Source: Antedon bifida (lineage: Eukaryota; Echinodermata; Crinoidea; Comatulida; Antedonidae). Taken from it: DNA of 64,000 bases. The notes below the pieces were generated by a model, which did not search any database, was not told where the DNA came from, and saw only the letters and a list, made by a program, of their open reading frames with translations. The DNA lies in assembly GCA_963402885.1 (NCBI GenBank), contig OY727095.1:29269001-29333000 (forward strand), in the 5' to 3' direction. Positions 45,417 through 57,459 of this stretch are shown here, piece by piece (positions within the stretch are counted from its first letter, which is position 1; every line of letters begins with the position of its first letter). The position numbers and the translations under genes were made by a program.

Positions 45417-46643
45417 TTGATTGACAGCTGTCAGTACCGGTCACCAAGGCCCGCGGCGATATCAACAATGGCTAGCCGTAAGGCTATGCCACCTGTGGCT
45501 GCGCCTGTATCATCGAATACTGACACGAATACCACTAAAAAGGATGTAAATGATGTAACCAACGATGTGATCTTGTATAATGGTCCTGTTTGTGTAATTA
45601 ATGAGTTATTATGTTATATACTGAATAACATGAATTCCATGACCTTTGACCAACTTTTAGATATTTGCCTCAATCATTTCTCCGAGCTGGACATAAGGGA
45701 AGCGAAAGAAACACTATGTCTATATGTTAAGGATTGCAATAGCATTGTACATAGACCAAGAAGGCAACCTAAAATAATGATTAATGATATTTTGACATAT
45801 TTAGTCAATGCTGATGTAACGTGCCTACCTACGTTTGCAGCAGCTAATTTGTCAAAAATACCATTTGTGCCGATTGAAAAGATTGATGCAACTTTGTTGT
45901 TTCGTGAGATCCAAAAGCTCAAAACTGACTTACAAGTAGTCCGATCTGACATTGCCTATGCTGCTAGTCAAAGAAATGATATTTCTAAGCAAGTACATCA
46001 GGTAATACAATTAAATAATTCCAAACCGGAATCAACTAATGTGAGTGATTGTCCCAAATCGTTTGCCCAAGCAGTTGCCAAGCAACAGATTGGTAGTAAG
46101 GCGGTCATGAGCAGGCGAATGGGGAATCCCCATTCGACCATAGAATTTAATAGCCTCCTCTCGGCGGATGACATTACACGGAAGAGTGATGATAATGCTT
46201 CTATACTGCCAGACAGGAACCGGGACCGGGACCATGTATCGACTGATGACAGTAATGGAAATCGTGCTGTTTTTGAGGACGAAGATGGATTTCGATTTCA
46301 ACGTCACTCCCAGCGCCGACGTAAAAATAAAAATAAACGTGGAACTAGTGTAAATATTGCACTCAAGGGTAGACCGCCTCCTCCATGCAAGTTTTACCTG
46401 GGTAACATGTCTCCCGATAATACCACTGATGATATTAAATTGCATTTAAAAACCACTAAGGACATTGATGCCGATGTTTCTTCGTTGCCCTGTAAAGTTA
46501 ATGACTGTGCTTCTTTTCTGATTAAATGTGATGCAGTGCATATAAGTGATGTCTATGATACAGAACTATGGCCATTGAATGCAATAATAAGACGGTATTA
46601 TGATACAAGAAACACTAAACGTGATGATGGAGGATGGTCCTAA
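45417..46643 (+). CDS. LINE ORF1 protein (putative RNA-binding)
   Basis: 408-codon ORF1 of the non-LTR element. The first in-frame ATG is 45417; a second at 45468 (MASRKAMPPVAAPVSS) may be the real start. Middle region is charged with a likely coiled segment (LLFREIQKLKTDLQVVRSDI, about residues 160-185). A basic patch RRRKNKNKRG is at about 298-307. The C-terminal part (KFYLGNMSPDNTTDDIKLHL ... LWPLNAIIRRYY) looks like the RRM-like end found in ORF1 proteins of CR1-group elements. Overlaps ORF2 by 44 nt in another frame. Expected to coat the element RNA; host role none. Confidence 0.75.
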   Translation: MIDSCQYRSPRPAAISTMASRKAMPPVAAPVSSNTDTNTTKKDVNDVTNDVILYNGPVCVINELLCYILNNMNSMTFDQLLDICLNHFSELDIREAKETLCLYVKDCNSIVHRPRRQPKIMINDILTYLVNADVTCLPTFAAANLSKIPFVPIEKIDATLLFREIQKLKTDLQVVRSDIAYAASQRNDISKQVHQVIQLNNSKPESTNVSDCPKSFAQAVAKQQIGSKAVMSRRMGNPHSTIEFNSLLSADDITRKSDDNASILPDRNRDRDHVSTDDSNGNRAVFEDEDGFRFQRHSQRRRKNKNKRGTSVNIALKGRPPPPCKFYLGNMSPDNTTDDIKLHLKTTKDIDADVSSLPCKVNDCASFLIKCDAVHISDVYDTELWPLNAIIRRYYDTRNTKRDDGGWS

Positions 46644-49466
46644 CCTAACATTATCCAAGCTGAGGTGTGTTTCCTATAACTGTAAGTCATTTAAATCACG
46701 CAAAAAAGAAGTTTACGATTTATGCAATGACAATGATATTGTAGCCATACAAGAACATTGGCTTACTGATGATGAATTGTTCATACTTAAGTCTTTTCAT
46801 GTTGATTTTGATTGTGTTAGTGTTTCACAGGTCTGCAGTTCTGATGGTGTACTATTGGGTCGCCCTTATGGTGGGGTAGCAATTTTTTACAGAAAGAAGT
46901 TATCTAATTTTATCTCTTGCATTGATTTTAATGACAAAAGATTGATTGGGATCACAATAGGAAAAGGTTCTAATGTATCCCTTCTTATTAATGTTTATCT
47001 TCCCTATGACGATAATGCTGATAATTTCATTGAGTTTGTTCATTATCTAGGTAAAATTCAAACGATTATTAATGAATTTCACAGCAACAAAGTTGTAGTT
47101 TGCGGTGACTTTAATGCTGACATAAATAGGAAATTTGGCAAAGAGCTTGAAAACTTTGTCTCTGAAAACGATTTGATACTGTCAGATTTATCTTACTTAG
47201 GTTTTGATTCAGATAACTTTACATTTTTAAGTGAATCCCATGGAACCACTAGTTGGTTGGATCATATTGTGTGCACACATGGAGCCAATGCTTGTGTAAC
47301 TAAAGTAGATATTTTGTATGATATTTTGGGATCTGATCATTTCCCTTTGTTATTTGAATATTCAATCTCTCTAGGCATACAACAATGTAAAGGTGCTAAG
47401 AATGAAAGTGAATCTAAACATGACTATGTTAACTGGGCTAAAGTTAAGGCCGCTGATATTGAGCACTATGCTACATGTACTGAATATTTACTTAGTAATG
47501 TTGAAATTTGTACTGATGCACTAACATGTAATAATATTAATTGTAACAATGAGTGTCACCGTCTTGCTATTGATGACCTGTATAACAATATTGTTGCTTG
47601 CCTAAAACGTGCATCTAGTGAATGTTTGAAGCCCACTAGGTCTAAGTCATATAATATTGTGCCGGGCTGGAATGATTATGTTTCTGATCTGCATTCTGTT
47701 GCTCGTGAAGCCTTCTTATTATGGAGAACTAACGGCAAACCCAGGAATGGGCCCTTGTTTCATTCTATGAAAATATCTCGTTCTCGTTTTAAGTTGGCAT
47801 TACGCACGTGTAAACAGAATGATCAACAACTGAGAGCTGATAAATTAGCTCAGTCTTACAGTAATAGGGACTACCAAGGTTTTTGGGAAGGTGTTAAGCA
47901 TATGAATGATACTAGAGCTAATACCTCTGAAGTTATTGATAATGTTAGTGGTGAATACAACATATGTAATCATTGGGCCAAACATTATGAGATTTTGTTT
48001 AACTGTGTGGATAACACGACTCATAAAGCATTTGTAGAGGAGACTCTAGAATACTGTCCGCCTGAGATTGGTATTAATGTCACTCCTGATCTTGTATCTA
48101 ATTGCATTGATAAACTTTCTGTAGGAAAATCACCCGGACTTGATGGTTTGGGTGGTGAACATCTTAAATATGGTAGTAAACGACTTAATATCCTATTGAG
48201 TCTATGCTTTAATGCTATGCTGTGTCATGGTCATGTAACTAAAGATCTTGTTAAAGTTATTCTAGTGCCGATTGTTAAGAGTAAATCAGGTGATATTACT
48301 AATAAGAATAATTATAGACCTATTGCTTTAGCGTCTGTATTATCTAAGGTGTTTGAATCTATTTTGATCAGTCATTGTGGTAACTCATTGGAATTCAATG
48401 ACTACCAATTTGCATTTAAAGCGAAACACTCGACTGATACGTGTATCTTTGTTTTAAAACATGTAATTGACTACTACAATAGAAATGGTAGTCCAGTTTT
48501 TGCCTGCTTTCTGGATGCCAGTAAGGCTTTTGATCGAGTCAATCACTGGACCCTTTATAATAAGCTCATTAACAATGGTATTAATCTTTGTATTGTTAAA
48601 TTGCTCAAATGTTGGTATGAGAAACAGAGTTTTGTGATACGTTGGGGAAACTCTGTTTCAAATCCATTTACAGTATCCAATGGAGTTAGACAGGGTGGGG
48701 TTATGTCCCCTCTCCTTTATAACATATATATTAGTACTCTAAATTGTAGACTACTAAGTGGTTTGTTTCAGGGTTGCCAATTTAGAAACATTATCTTGAA
48801 TCATCTTAGTTATGCGGATGATCTTGTTCTACTTGCTCCTTCTGTTGCTGGTCTCCAGCTATTGATACATGTTTGTGAAGAGTTTTCGCAAGAGAATGAT
48901 GTTTTATTTAATGATAAGAAATCTTTTTGTATGCGTTTCTGTCCTCGTACTTGCAAACTTGAAGGTAATTCTATTACTAAACTTTTTGGTAAAAAACTTG
49001 CTTATGTTGAGAAAGGTACCTATCTTGGTCATATTCTTATGTGTGATTGCAGTGATGAGGCCGACATTCAAAGTCAGTACAGGTCTTTGTGTATTAGAAG
49101 CAACTCACTAATCGTAAATTTATGAAATGCTCTACCAATGTTAAATGTTGTCTCTTTAGATCTTACTGTATTAATATGTATTGTGCAGCCCTTTGGTGTA
49201 ACTATCGTATGAAGAATATTAGATCTCTTAATGTATGCTACAATAATGCTCTGCGCCGTATACTTAATGTCTCTAGAAGTAGTAGTGCCAGTGCAATGTT
49301 TATTGAACATGGTGTTCCTTCCTTTAACGAGTACATGCGAAAATCTACCTATAGTTTCATGCAACGTATGTTGAATAGTGGTAACATCCTTGTTGCTTGT
49401 GTTTGCAAACATATGCTCCATAACTCCAAAATGTATTGTAGATGGAGAAGCATTCTATATACTTAA
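46600..49466 (+). pseudogene. LINE ORF2: AP-endonuclease and reverse transcriptase, one frameshift
   Basis: Main frame 46600-49125 (841 codons). Endonuclease motifs: VSYNCKSF, VAIQEHWL, GDFNAD (about residue 169), SWLDHIV, LGSDHFPL (about 245). RT motifs: GKSPGLDGLGGEHLK, YRPIALASVLSKVFE, FLDASKAFDRVNH (about 636-648), GVRQGGVMSPLLYN, YADDLVLLA (about 738) and YVEKGTYLGHIL. A one-base shift near 49095-49110 breaks the frame; the C-terminal tail continues in the next frame (KFMKCSTNVKCCLFRSYC) to 49466. All catalytic residues that I can check are present, so the insertion is young and only lightly damaged. It drives target-primed reverse transcription in related elements. Confidence 0.9.
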
Positions 49467-49537
49467 GTTTAGTTTTATGGTTTATAAGTTTATTAATATG
49501 GATGATATTTCCGAAATAAAATGAAATTGAATTGAAT

Positions 49538-49650
49538 ACCAATACAATTAATCGATATATTAATACCAATATAATTAATCGATATATTAATACCAATACA
49601 ATTAATCGATATATTAAAACCAATACAATTAATCAATATATATATATATA
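49538..49650 (+). repeat. 27-bp minisatellite, right 4 units (copy B)
   Basis: Continuation of the array after the LINE; units 6-9 with one point variant (CCAATATAATT). Then a TATATA run shared with copy A. Confidence 0.92.
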
Positions 49651-50047
49651 TATTTTTTTTCTTTTTATTCAGTACATTACACAGAGGCGCCTTAAAAGAT
49701 GGAACCACCTTAGCTTCAAGGCGCCTCAGATTAACAAATATAACATTTTAAAACAACTAACAGAAACATCAATCAAATCTTCCAGAATTAACAAGAAATT
49801 GTTGTACATAATAAAATAATAAAGCATTTTCACAATTCGAAAGAAGATCGGAACCAAAAATAAAAATTTCACTTAAAAATTTAAAATTATATGTTAAAGA
49901 AAAATCCTTGGCTAAGATATATTATTAATATCAATATATCAGTATCACAAGTATTGATATCAGTTAATATCTTCTTCATAATTTTATATATTTTTTTATC
50001 AATACTGTTAATTAATACCAACACAAATGATTAGTTGATAAAAAAAA

Positions 50048-50127
50048 AAGTGCGTATTTTGGCAATTTTTCGAAAAAATCCCTGTACTATAGTAAGGGAT
50101 TTTTTCGAAAAATGGCCAAAATACGCA
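50048..50127. repeat. 79-bp hairpin repeat (copy B)
   Basis: Same as 27768-27846: GTGCGTATTTTGGCAATTTT ... AAAATACGCAC, arms of about 34 bp around TGTACTATAGTA. Confidence 0.8.
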
Positions 50128-50421
50128 CTTTTTTAAATACTGTTATTATGCAATAATATTGCTATATATGTGCATATATTGTGTTATAAGCATCTTATAG
50201 ATGTATAGTAACCATTTATGTCAAAAAAATAAAAAAGTCGAAATATGGCCATTTTTTGAAAAAAATCTCTGTAGGCCTACTATAGTAAGGGATTTTTTCG
50301 AAAAATGGCCAAAATACGCACTTTTTTAAATACTGTTATTATGCAATAATATTGCTATATATGAGCATATATTGTGTTATAAGCTTATTTATGATTTATT
50401 TATTATTATTTATTTATTATG

Positions 50422-50897
50422 ATCTGCCTAACTCACTGCTTATATCATTATACTGTCTAAGTCATAATTTTGTTTTTGTTTTTCTGCCTAACTCTCTGCT
50501 TATATCAATATACTATATTTTTTGTGTTTCTGCCTAAGTCAGCTGAGTGACTTAGGCAATTAAGGAGAGATGACTTATGATCTGCCTAATTCTGCTTATA
50601 TCAATATACTATATTTTATGTGTTTCTGCCTAAGTCAGCTATGTGACTTAGGCAATTAAGGAGAGCTGGCTTATGATCTGCCTAACTCACTGCTTATATC
50701 AATATACTATATTTTTTGTGTTTCTGCCTAAGTCAGCTATGTGACTTAGGCAATTAAGGAGAGCTGACTTATGATCTGCCTAACTCACTGCTTATATCAA
50801 TATACTATATTTTTTGTGTTTCTGCCTAAGTCAGCTATGTGACTTAGGCAATTAAGGAGAGCTGACTTATGATCTGCCTAACTCACTGCTTATATCA
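50422..50897 (+). repeat. 98-bp tandem repeat with internal hairpin (copy B)
   Basis: Counterpart of 28140-28612, unit GCCTAAGTCAGCTATGTGAC TTAGGC plus flank. Copy A has GACCTAGG in one unit where copy B keeps GACTTAGG. Confidence 0.9.
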
Positions 50898-51144
50898 AAA
50901 ACACAAAACCGTTTAATGTCTTGTACCTCTTAACATCCAACCTTATATTGTAATATTTGTTGATGTTTTTTCTTAATCGTTGGAAATGGAACAGTACTTA
51001 ATCTCACTTATTAAAGATAGATATATTGACACTAAATTGCAGGAGAAAATATCCGTTAAACGAAAGAATGTAGGCCTAACATTCATTTTAACTTCTTAAT
51101 ACTTTATTTCAAATATGTAAACTATTACATTAATATACACTTAC

Positions 51145-51217
51145 CACCCCAATGTAGTTGGATGTTATACAAGGAAACTATCACTACCGGAATGTTATGC
51201 TTCGCAAATTTATTCAC
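51145..51217 (-). CDS. Extra family-X exon (VNKFAKHNIPVV type), copy B
   Basis: Counterpart of 28862-28934, same acceptor, donor and frame. It lies downstream of the X stop codon, so it is not part of the 51349-55880 gene. Confidence 0.4.
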
Positions 51218-51348
51218 CTTTGAATTAAAAAAAAAAGTCAAAAGAATGTAATGGACTACATTCACCACTCTCTTCCATTTGTTAATTACTGTTTTCATCA
51301 CGTAACATTAAAATTACTCTTTATATTCTATACTGTATATTCATATAC

Positions 51349-54300
51349 TTACATCCTCTGTTTACTAGTTCCTGGAGCAGCTGAAACAAACATGAGTTTC
51401 AGTGAAACATCAAGAATATAGTATGTTTACAAAATATTATCAGTGAACCATGCTCAAAATTAAAATTTAAATTAACTTTACTTTTTTAATTATAATTTTC
51501 ATACGCAACTTACTTTTTATACTCAAATATACCTGCTTTCCAATGCCTAAAAAATCCCCGGATTAAAGTCCTTGACATTTCTTCTTCAGATTCATCAATA
51601 TCTAAAAAGAGAGTAACCAAACATAGTAAATAATAAAGCCTAAGATAATTTGCTACAATGACCTGTTATTTAACATCTGCTAATGACTTTTAAGGTACTG
51701 TACACCCACTGCTTCACATTTTACTTTCTTTTAACAGACCAATTATCCATTGGTCAAGTGTGGCTCACAATCAGGGAGACATGTGAACGAGACTACTGTT
51801 GTCTCTCATGTTGTTTATACTTTAAGAAAAGATGTTAAGAAAAGTGTTCGTTTTTTATTGAAATTTCTTACAATATATATTTTTTTATCACTGCATTGAC
51901 AGTATAAATCTTCTTGAATGTGTACCAATTAATACCAATAAATTTCTGGCGCCACGCATTCAGGATTGCTATACACTCGGCTATAAAAAAAATATATGCA
52001 TTTTAATAAAATATAAATAAATTTGGTGGTTGTTGACAAGAACATATCACAGGCGATTTTAACGTGGCATCTCTGATTTTGGGTGCAAATATATACGTTT
52101 ATCGCCTATAAATGATCCGGGGAAGAGTAAACTCTTCATTGATTAATTCCTAATTTAGTTTAGAGAACATAACCGTATCCAATAAAGAAAAATTAAAGAA
52201 ACTAATGTATTAATAAATAATAATAAATCTGAAAGGTTAATGATTGTATGAACGCATACCAAAATGTTGACTTACCGGTCTGGAAAGTAGGCATAGTGTA
52301 TGTTCTATATATTTTTACTTAATTTGTATATTCATCAGTTTATTTGAAAAAAAAGAAAATTCTAATAAACATTTTCTTTCCTTTCCGTTTCGACCTCTGC
52401 CCATTAATTTTCACGATACGTCCATGATAAGCATTTAGTTAAAGATGTATTGTCCCTTGAAACACAAAAAATAAAATTTAAATTGGCCATATCAAACCAT
52501 AGAGATATTCACTTTAAGTCAAAAATTCGAGCCAAAACCAACCAGTTTACGTAATTAAAAGGTAATTTAATTTGATTACATTTCATCTGGAAAATCGTCG
52601 CGAGCAAAAGTAAACAAAGATTTCAAACCACGAGTATGCATTATGAATGATGCCAATTAGGATTGTTTACAACTCCTTATGGTTGAGAAGGTGTTTTCAC
52701 ACAGATTTCGAGAAAGTTTTATGATTATGCATACAGAGTAGCCAAACAAGCGCGTTGCATTATGAGATATGTTTTGATCGAAAACTTTGACTGGAAGTCA
52801 AAGTTATTTTTTAACAAAAAAATGTCTGTATTTCAGTTATGATTTTTTTTCGACTAATTTTTGGTGAAAGTTAATAATTATTATGATACTTTCTTTCGAA
52901 ATATTTATTTTTTTATTTTTTTTGGAATTAGTCAAAGGGACAATACATCTTTAACATAATTATTAAAATATAAAAAGGGCCTACCTTTTGTAAACGTTCG
53001 TGGCGAACAGAATCTTTGGTTTGCGGGCCACCATTCAGGCCTATTCTTTTCTTTGCCCAAAATGGCTGGCACCTGCCGTAGCCTAGGTATAATAGAGCCA
53101 TTGTAAACGTCAATAAGAAGAAAAAGAATATGAGTTTTATTAATTTTTTTAAACAAGCACGAATGTCCGATATTAGGGGTACAGCAAAATGAGCTGTAAT
53201 GACGTCATAAGACAGGATGTAACGTCACATACACATCAATAACCTCGCTACCAAATACACCTATATTCCGAAAAGTTACGTCACATAACCGGAAATGGCA
53301 TAATTACGGTAAATTTTTTTGCTATTTTCGGGAGCAGAAGTGACGTCACAATATCATAAATAGGTTTTACTGTACATATTCTTATTCTCCAAGTCAAGAC
53401 CTTTGAAATGCCACCAAACACGGCTAGGCCTATATTACGACGAAAATCGTAAAAGGTACCATCTTCAAGATGTTATATGGCTGCATCTGGGTTGAAATTA
53501 AAATATTCGGTTCTATAGCTTTGAGGTCCCTGTAGTATACCCATGCCAAATCCCAGCTCAATACTACAACGAATAAGGGAGGAGTCGTACTTTATAAATC
53601 GCATTTTTGCGATTGGTACCATGTTTATGACGTTATAATTCTGCATCCGGTTGAAGTACGAACATTTTCTCTTTATAACTTTGTTCACATATTACCCTAG
53701 TGTATGCATGCCATGTTTCAGTAGGACTTGAAAGTTGGCTCAATAATGTCCAGATGGAAGAGAAGATGAGTGAGTCCTAGACTCGGTTACCCCGAGTAAA
53801 AATCGTTATATATATTATATATCACTTGAGCTGTCCTATCCATACAGTACATAATATGAATATAATTGGACATTATTATTCAAAATTATCAACATACCTT
53901 CTTTCTTTGCTAATTTTGTTATTCGGCTCCTCAGATCCTTAACACTGTGGGCCTCTATAGGCTTATTTGTTATATTTTCTAAAAATAGATACATATCTGT
54001 CAATATGTTTGTCCATTTGTCAAAATATTTTGTTTCCATGTTTATGTTTTTTTTTATAATAATAACTTTTGAAAATGTGAGATCAAGCAAAATAGTTACA
54101 ACTCCAGTAGCAGTAGCAATAGTAGCTAGCAATATGTTTCAAATATCATCTTTTTTATATTGTACTTTAGTATAGGGAGCGAGGTCATGTGATTTTGTTC
54201 TAGAGTAGACTGGAGTTTATTCCAGTAAGATGGTCCTTCAATGAAAATTGATCTTTTATTTATTTCTAACGTTTTAAAATGGCGTAAAATGGCAGCTAGA

Positions 54301-55880
54301 CGGCATGGACCGGGGCAAGTGGTATATTTCTGAAATGAATGGACCCTACTCGACCCAATCCATGTATCGTCATCCCGGTCCATGCCGTTTATAACGTAAT
54401 TATAGCCCTATAAATCATAGACCTAGTTAGTCCAAGCCGTAAGTATAAACAATTTAATTAAATTATTACACATTTTGCGCCCCATACATGTGAATGTCGA
54501 ATAAGTACCAACTTCACACAAAAAATTGAATAAGGAATAAGTAACCAACTTCACGCCGGTTCCTCGAATACCATAGTGATGCATCTTTTTAAGCAAAATA
54601 TCATGATTCATTACATCGAATGCCTTTGATAGGTCCATGAATACGCTAATTAAGTATTTCTTGTTCTCGAATGTGATTATGTGTTTCAAGTATGGCGTGG
54701 GAGGTTGAGTGCTTAGCTCGAAATCCGTATTAGTGGGGGTTTAAGAGTGCATATTTCGTTGAGTAGGTGTATAGTCTATAATACATTGCTCTTTCAAGGA
54801 TTTTGGATAGGACTGGAAGGATTGATATAGGACGATAATTTTTAATTTCGTTGATTTTACAAACGAAAGAACAGTTTGTGATATGTGTAAGGGGAACAGT
54901 TATATAATCTGTAATGGCTTTAACAACGCGAGGGGATATGTCATCGTACCCTGGACTTTTATTCCCTTTTATTTATGTTTGTTTTATCATCATAAATTAC
55001 ATTAAAGATCACCAATCTTGCCACCACACCCCGCAAAAGATTAACCAAATACCTGTCACTCTTTTCTCCTCCTTCAAGGCATCTTCAATTATTGCTTGAT
55101 TTTTTTTTAGTTTTTTTACTGCAGATTCTGTTCCTATTTAAAAACACAAAACCGTTTAATATCTTGTACATCTTAACAACGAACCTTAAATTGTAATATT
55201 TGTTGATGTTTTTTCTTTATTTTTGGAAATGGAACAGTATGTAATCTCACTTATTAAAGATAGATATATTGACACTAAATAGCAGGAGAAAACATCCGAT
55301 AAACGAAAGAATTGAACATCCACTTTAACTTTTTAATACTTTATTTCAAATATATAAACTATTATATTAATACACACTTACCATCCCAATGCAGTTTGTT
55401 GTTGCGCATCGAAACTACAACTATATTAATGTTATATTTCTTTGCAAATTTATTAACCTTTGAATTAAAAAAAAGTCAAAAGAATGTAATAGACTACATT
55501 CACATAACAAGTCCACTCTCTTCAATTTCTGAGAAAAATGGGGATAACAATCACATTAAAAACCTTAAATAAACAGTACACCTAATAAATATGTATGTCG
55601 GTGCATTTTGTTAGGACTTGCAAAGTTTCTACTCGAAAGGAATTACTAATTTCTAGACACTCTATTTGTCAACGTTATTGACCAATCAAATAGCTTAGAA
55701 GTTTACAAACCATGAACAGTATTCAAAGAGACAAAGAGATTATAAACCTAAAATATTTATGTGTTTTTGTGGCACTGCCTTATTTTATCATAAACGTTGT
55801 AATGCATAGTAACCTGATTAAATAAAACAATAATATAGCCTTACCCTCTGTAACAATTGTTTGTGTGCAATAGCAGACAT
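51349..55880 (-). CDS. Unrecognised family-X gene, copy B (complete exon series)
   Basis: I do not recognise this protein. Exons on the minus strand: 55845-55880 (start, MSAIAHKQLLQR), 55382-55457 (VNKFAKKYNINIVVVSMRNN ... HWD), 55053-55094 (AIIEDALKEEKRVT), 53898-53978 (ENITNKPIEAHSVKDLRSRI TKLAKKE), 52985-53040 (GLNGGPQTKDSVRHERLQK), probably about 52257-52285 (TYTMPTFQT), 51533-51601 (DIDESEEEMSRTLIRGFF) and 51349-51380 (AAPGTSKQRM stop). Borders are GT-AG; phases run 0,1,1,1,0 then a mismatch (0 to 2) before the sixth exon, then 1,1. About 140 residues, soluble, basic N half and an acidic patch near the C end; no signal peptide. One codon in the sixth exon differs silently between the copies (ACC/ACT), in favour of coding. 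Introns hold the LINE remnant and a TTAA MITE. Related to pieces at 21 kb. Confidence 0.55.
52443..52950. mobile_element. TTAA-flanked MITE (AGATGTATTGTCCC family), in copy B
   Basis: 508 bp between TTAA at 52439-52442 and 52951-52954; fuller version of 30161-30605. Confidence 0.85.
54070..54985 (-). mobile_element. Decayed LINE (RT region), copy B
   Basis: Same element as 31735-32775 with the same motifs (VFMDLSKAFDVMNHDILL; RSIFIEGPSYWNKLQSTLEQ), but the 3' UTR has been removed by a deletion of about 146 bp that joins AACTTTT to GAAAATG. Confidence 0.75.
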
Positions 55881-57459
55881 GGTATTGGTAAATAGTAAAT
55901 AATAGTAAAAATTCTATAAAAAAAATTAATACCAGATATTAAAATTACTATCAATTATATATTATACAACATATAAAAATACAATTGATTAAACTGTATA
56001 GGCCTATAATACAATAACTACACAAACATTGACATTCTTCTCTGGTCCAAAAGAGTACCTTTTATTGCATTCGTTTGTTGCTAACGCCAGTAACGTAAAC
56101 ATTTCACAATTTCAATTATTGGCAAGGTATATCGAGAAAAAAAAAATTTCCGTAGGGAAGCCTACGTTAACCATTTTTATTTACAGTCATGTCACGCTAA
56201 AACTCATCTCAAATAAATGTATTGACAATTAAAAAGATCCAAAAACAGTATGAAAACATCATTCATTTTTATCTTTTGTATAATGAAAACCAAAAAAATA
56301 GAAGTTTGATGTTGTTTGCGGGTTATTAATTTTTTATAATTTATTGCCGAAAACACCATTTTCGTTGTGCTTTGCCATTGCGATCCCCATGTTTCATTAT
56401 CGTCTATCTCTATTCATCGTGACAGGCACCCTATCTCGAGCGGTTCTCTATTTTTTAAACGAAGTGTGACATCTTCATACTTAGTTGGGTAATTGTGATC
56501 TAAAATTACTTGCAAAGTATTTTTATATTAGTTTTATGATTACATTACAACAGTCAGTAAACCCCTAATTTTGACCATTGGTCAAGAAAATAGCTACAGC
56601 AACCACTAGTCAGAAAGAAAGTAAGTCTCAAATTACTCGCAAAATAATATTTATTTGCTCTAATACAACAGAAATAGGCTACTTATAAATATTTGTTTAT
56701 AAATTTGTAATTTTTTTTTCTTTTCATGTACGACGACAACATATTAGGTAAAAACAACAAATCGCAGTTAAACTTCGAGTCTAACCACAAGTCATCACCA
56801 AGGAATGAATGCAAGATGATGCTCTCAACATTTTAGGTAAAAACAACAAATCAGTTAAACTTTGAGTCTAACTTGCGGAATGTTAACCATACAAATACTT
56901 ATATTGTTTATAACTTTGTATTATATGTAATTCTTTTTTTTTTCTTTTTTTTCTTTTTATTTACAAGAACTACCACAACTCATCACAAGGAATGAATGCA
57001 AGACGGTGTAGATGTAAAGGAAAACTATACCTATAGACCTAATTATACACATTAATCAACATGAATATGCCGTAATTCCTGTTGTATTTGATATTATTAC
57101 ATAATATCTATCTATATACCATCATTCAAGTTTGTCATTACAGTGGAATAGTATGGGTATAGTAGTAGCGCACAGTGCTAAACTAAACGATTTTAATTGT
57201 ATCATATTCATTGCGTCCGCCAAGAAAACGATCATGTTGAAATGATAACGATAGCGAGTACCTTTTCCTGTAAATCGTTAACATTTCAATGTTTACGTAG
57301 AAGATTGCCGATTATTGTATAAATAACTATATGTTAGATAGTTGATTGTTCAATGTGTGGAAAATAAACAAAACTAAGGGAAATTACTTTAAGCATTGAC
57401 CACCTGAACAGTTGTCGACATGACAAAAAAACTATATTGACCAAAAAAAATAATTATGC
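55881..57459. other. Upstream of family-X copy B; no further gene recognised
   Basis: 55820-56035 is homologous to 21655-21870. About 56746-56830 and 56836-57005 contain imperfect direct repeats (GGTAAAAACAACAAATC, CAAGGAATGAATGCAAGA). Otherwise AT-rich with nothing I can support. Confidence 0.45.

Larger units (their letters stand above)
45153..49537 (+). mobile_element. Nearly complete two-ORF LINE inserted in the minisatellite
   Basis: About 4.4 kb: 5' UTR (45153-45416), ORF1, overlapping ORF2, short 3' UTR ending ATAAAATGAAATTGAATTGA A, without a long poly(A). It sits exactly between repeat units 5 and 6, so copy B has 5 + 4 units against 9 in copy A. No clean target duplication can be told apart from the repeat. 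CR1/Jockey-group by architecture (AP-endonuclease plus RT in ORF2, short-repeat tail); clade not assigned. Confidence 0.92.
38008..55499 (+). repeat. Large direct duplication, copy B (~17.5 kb with insertions)
   Basis: Second copy of 22163-33329. Extra length is explained by the Tx1-like LINE (43021-44858), the two-ORF LINE (about 45153-49537) and a 195-bp segment (41591-41785). Copy B lacks about 146 bp of LINE 3' UTR and about 19 bp near 53313 that copy A has. Otherwise differences are scattered single bases. Confidence 0.93.
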
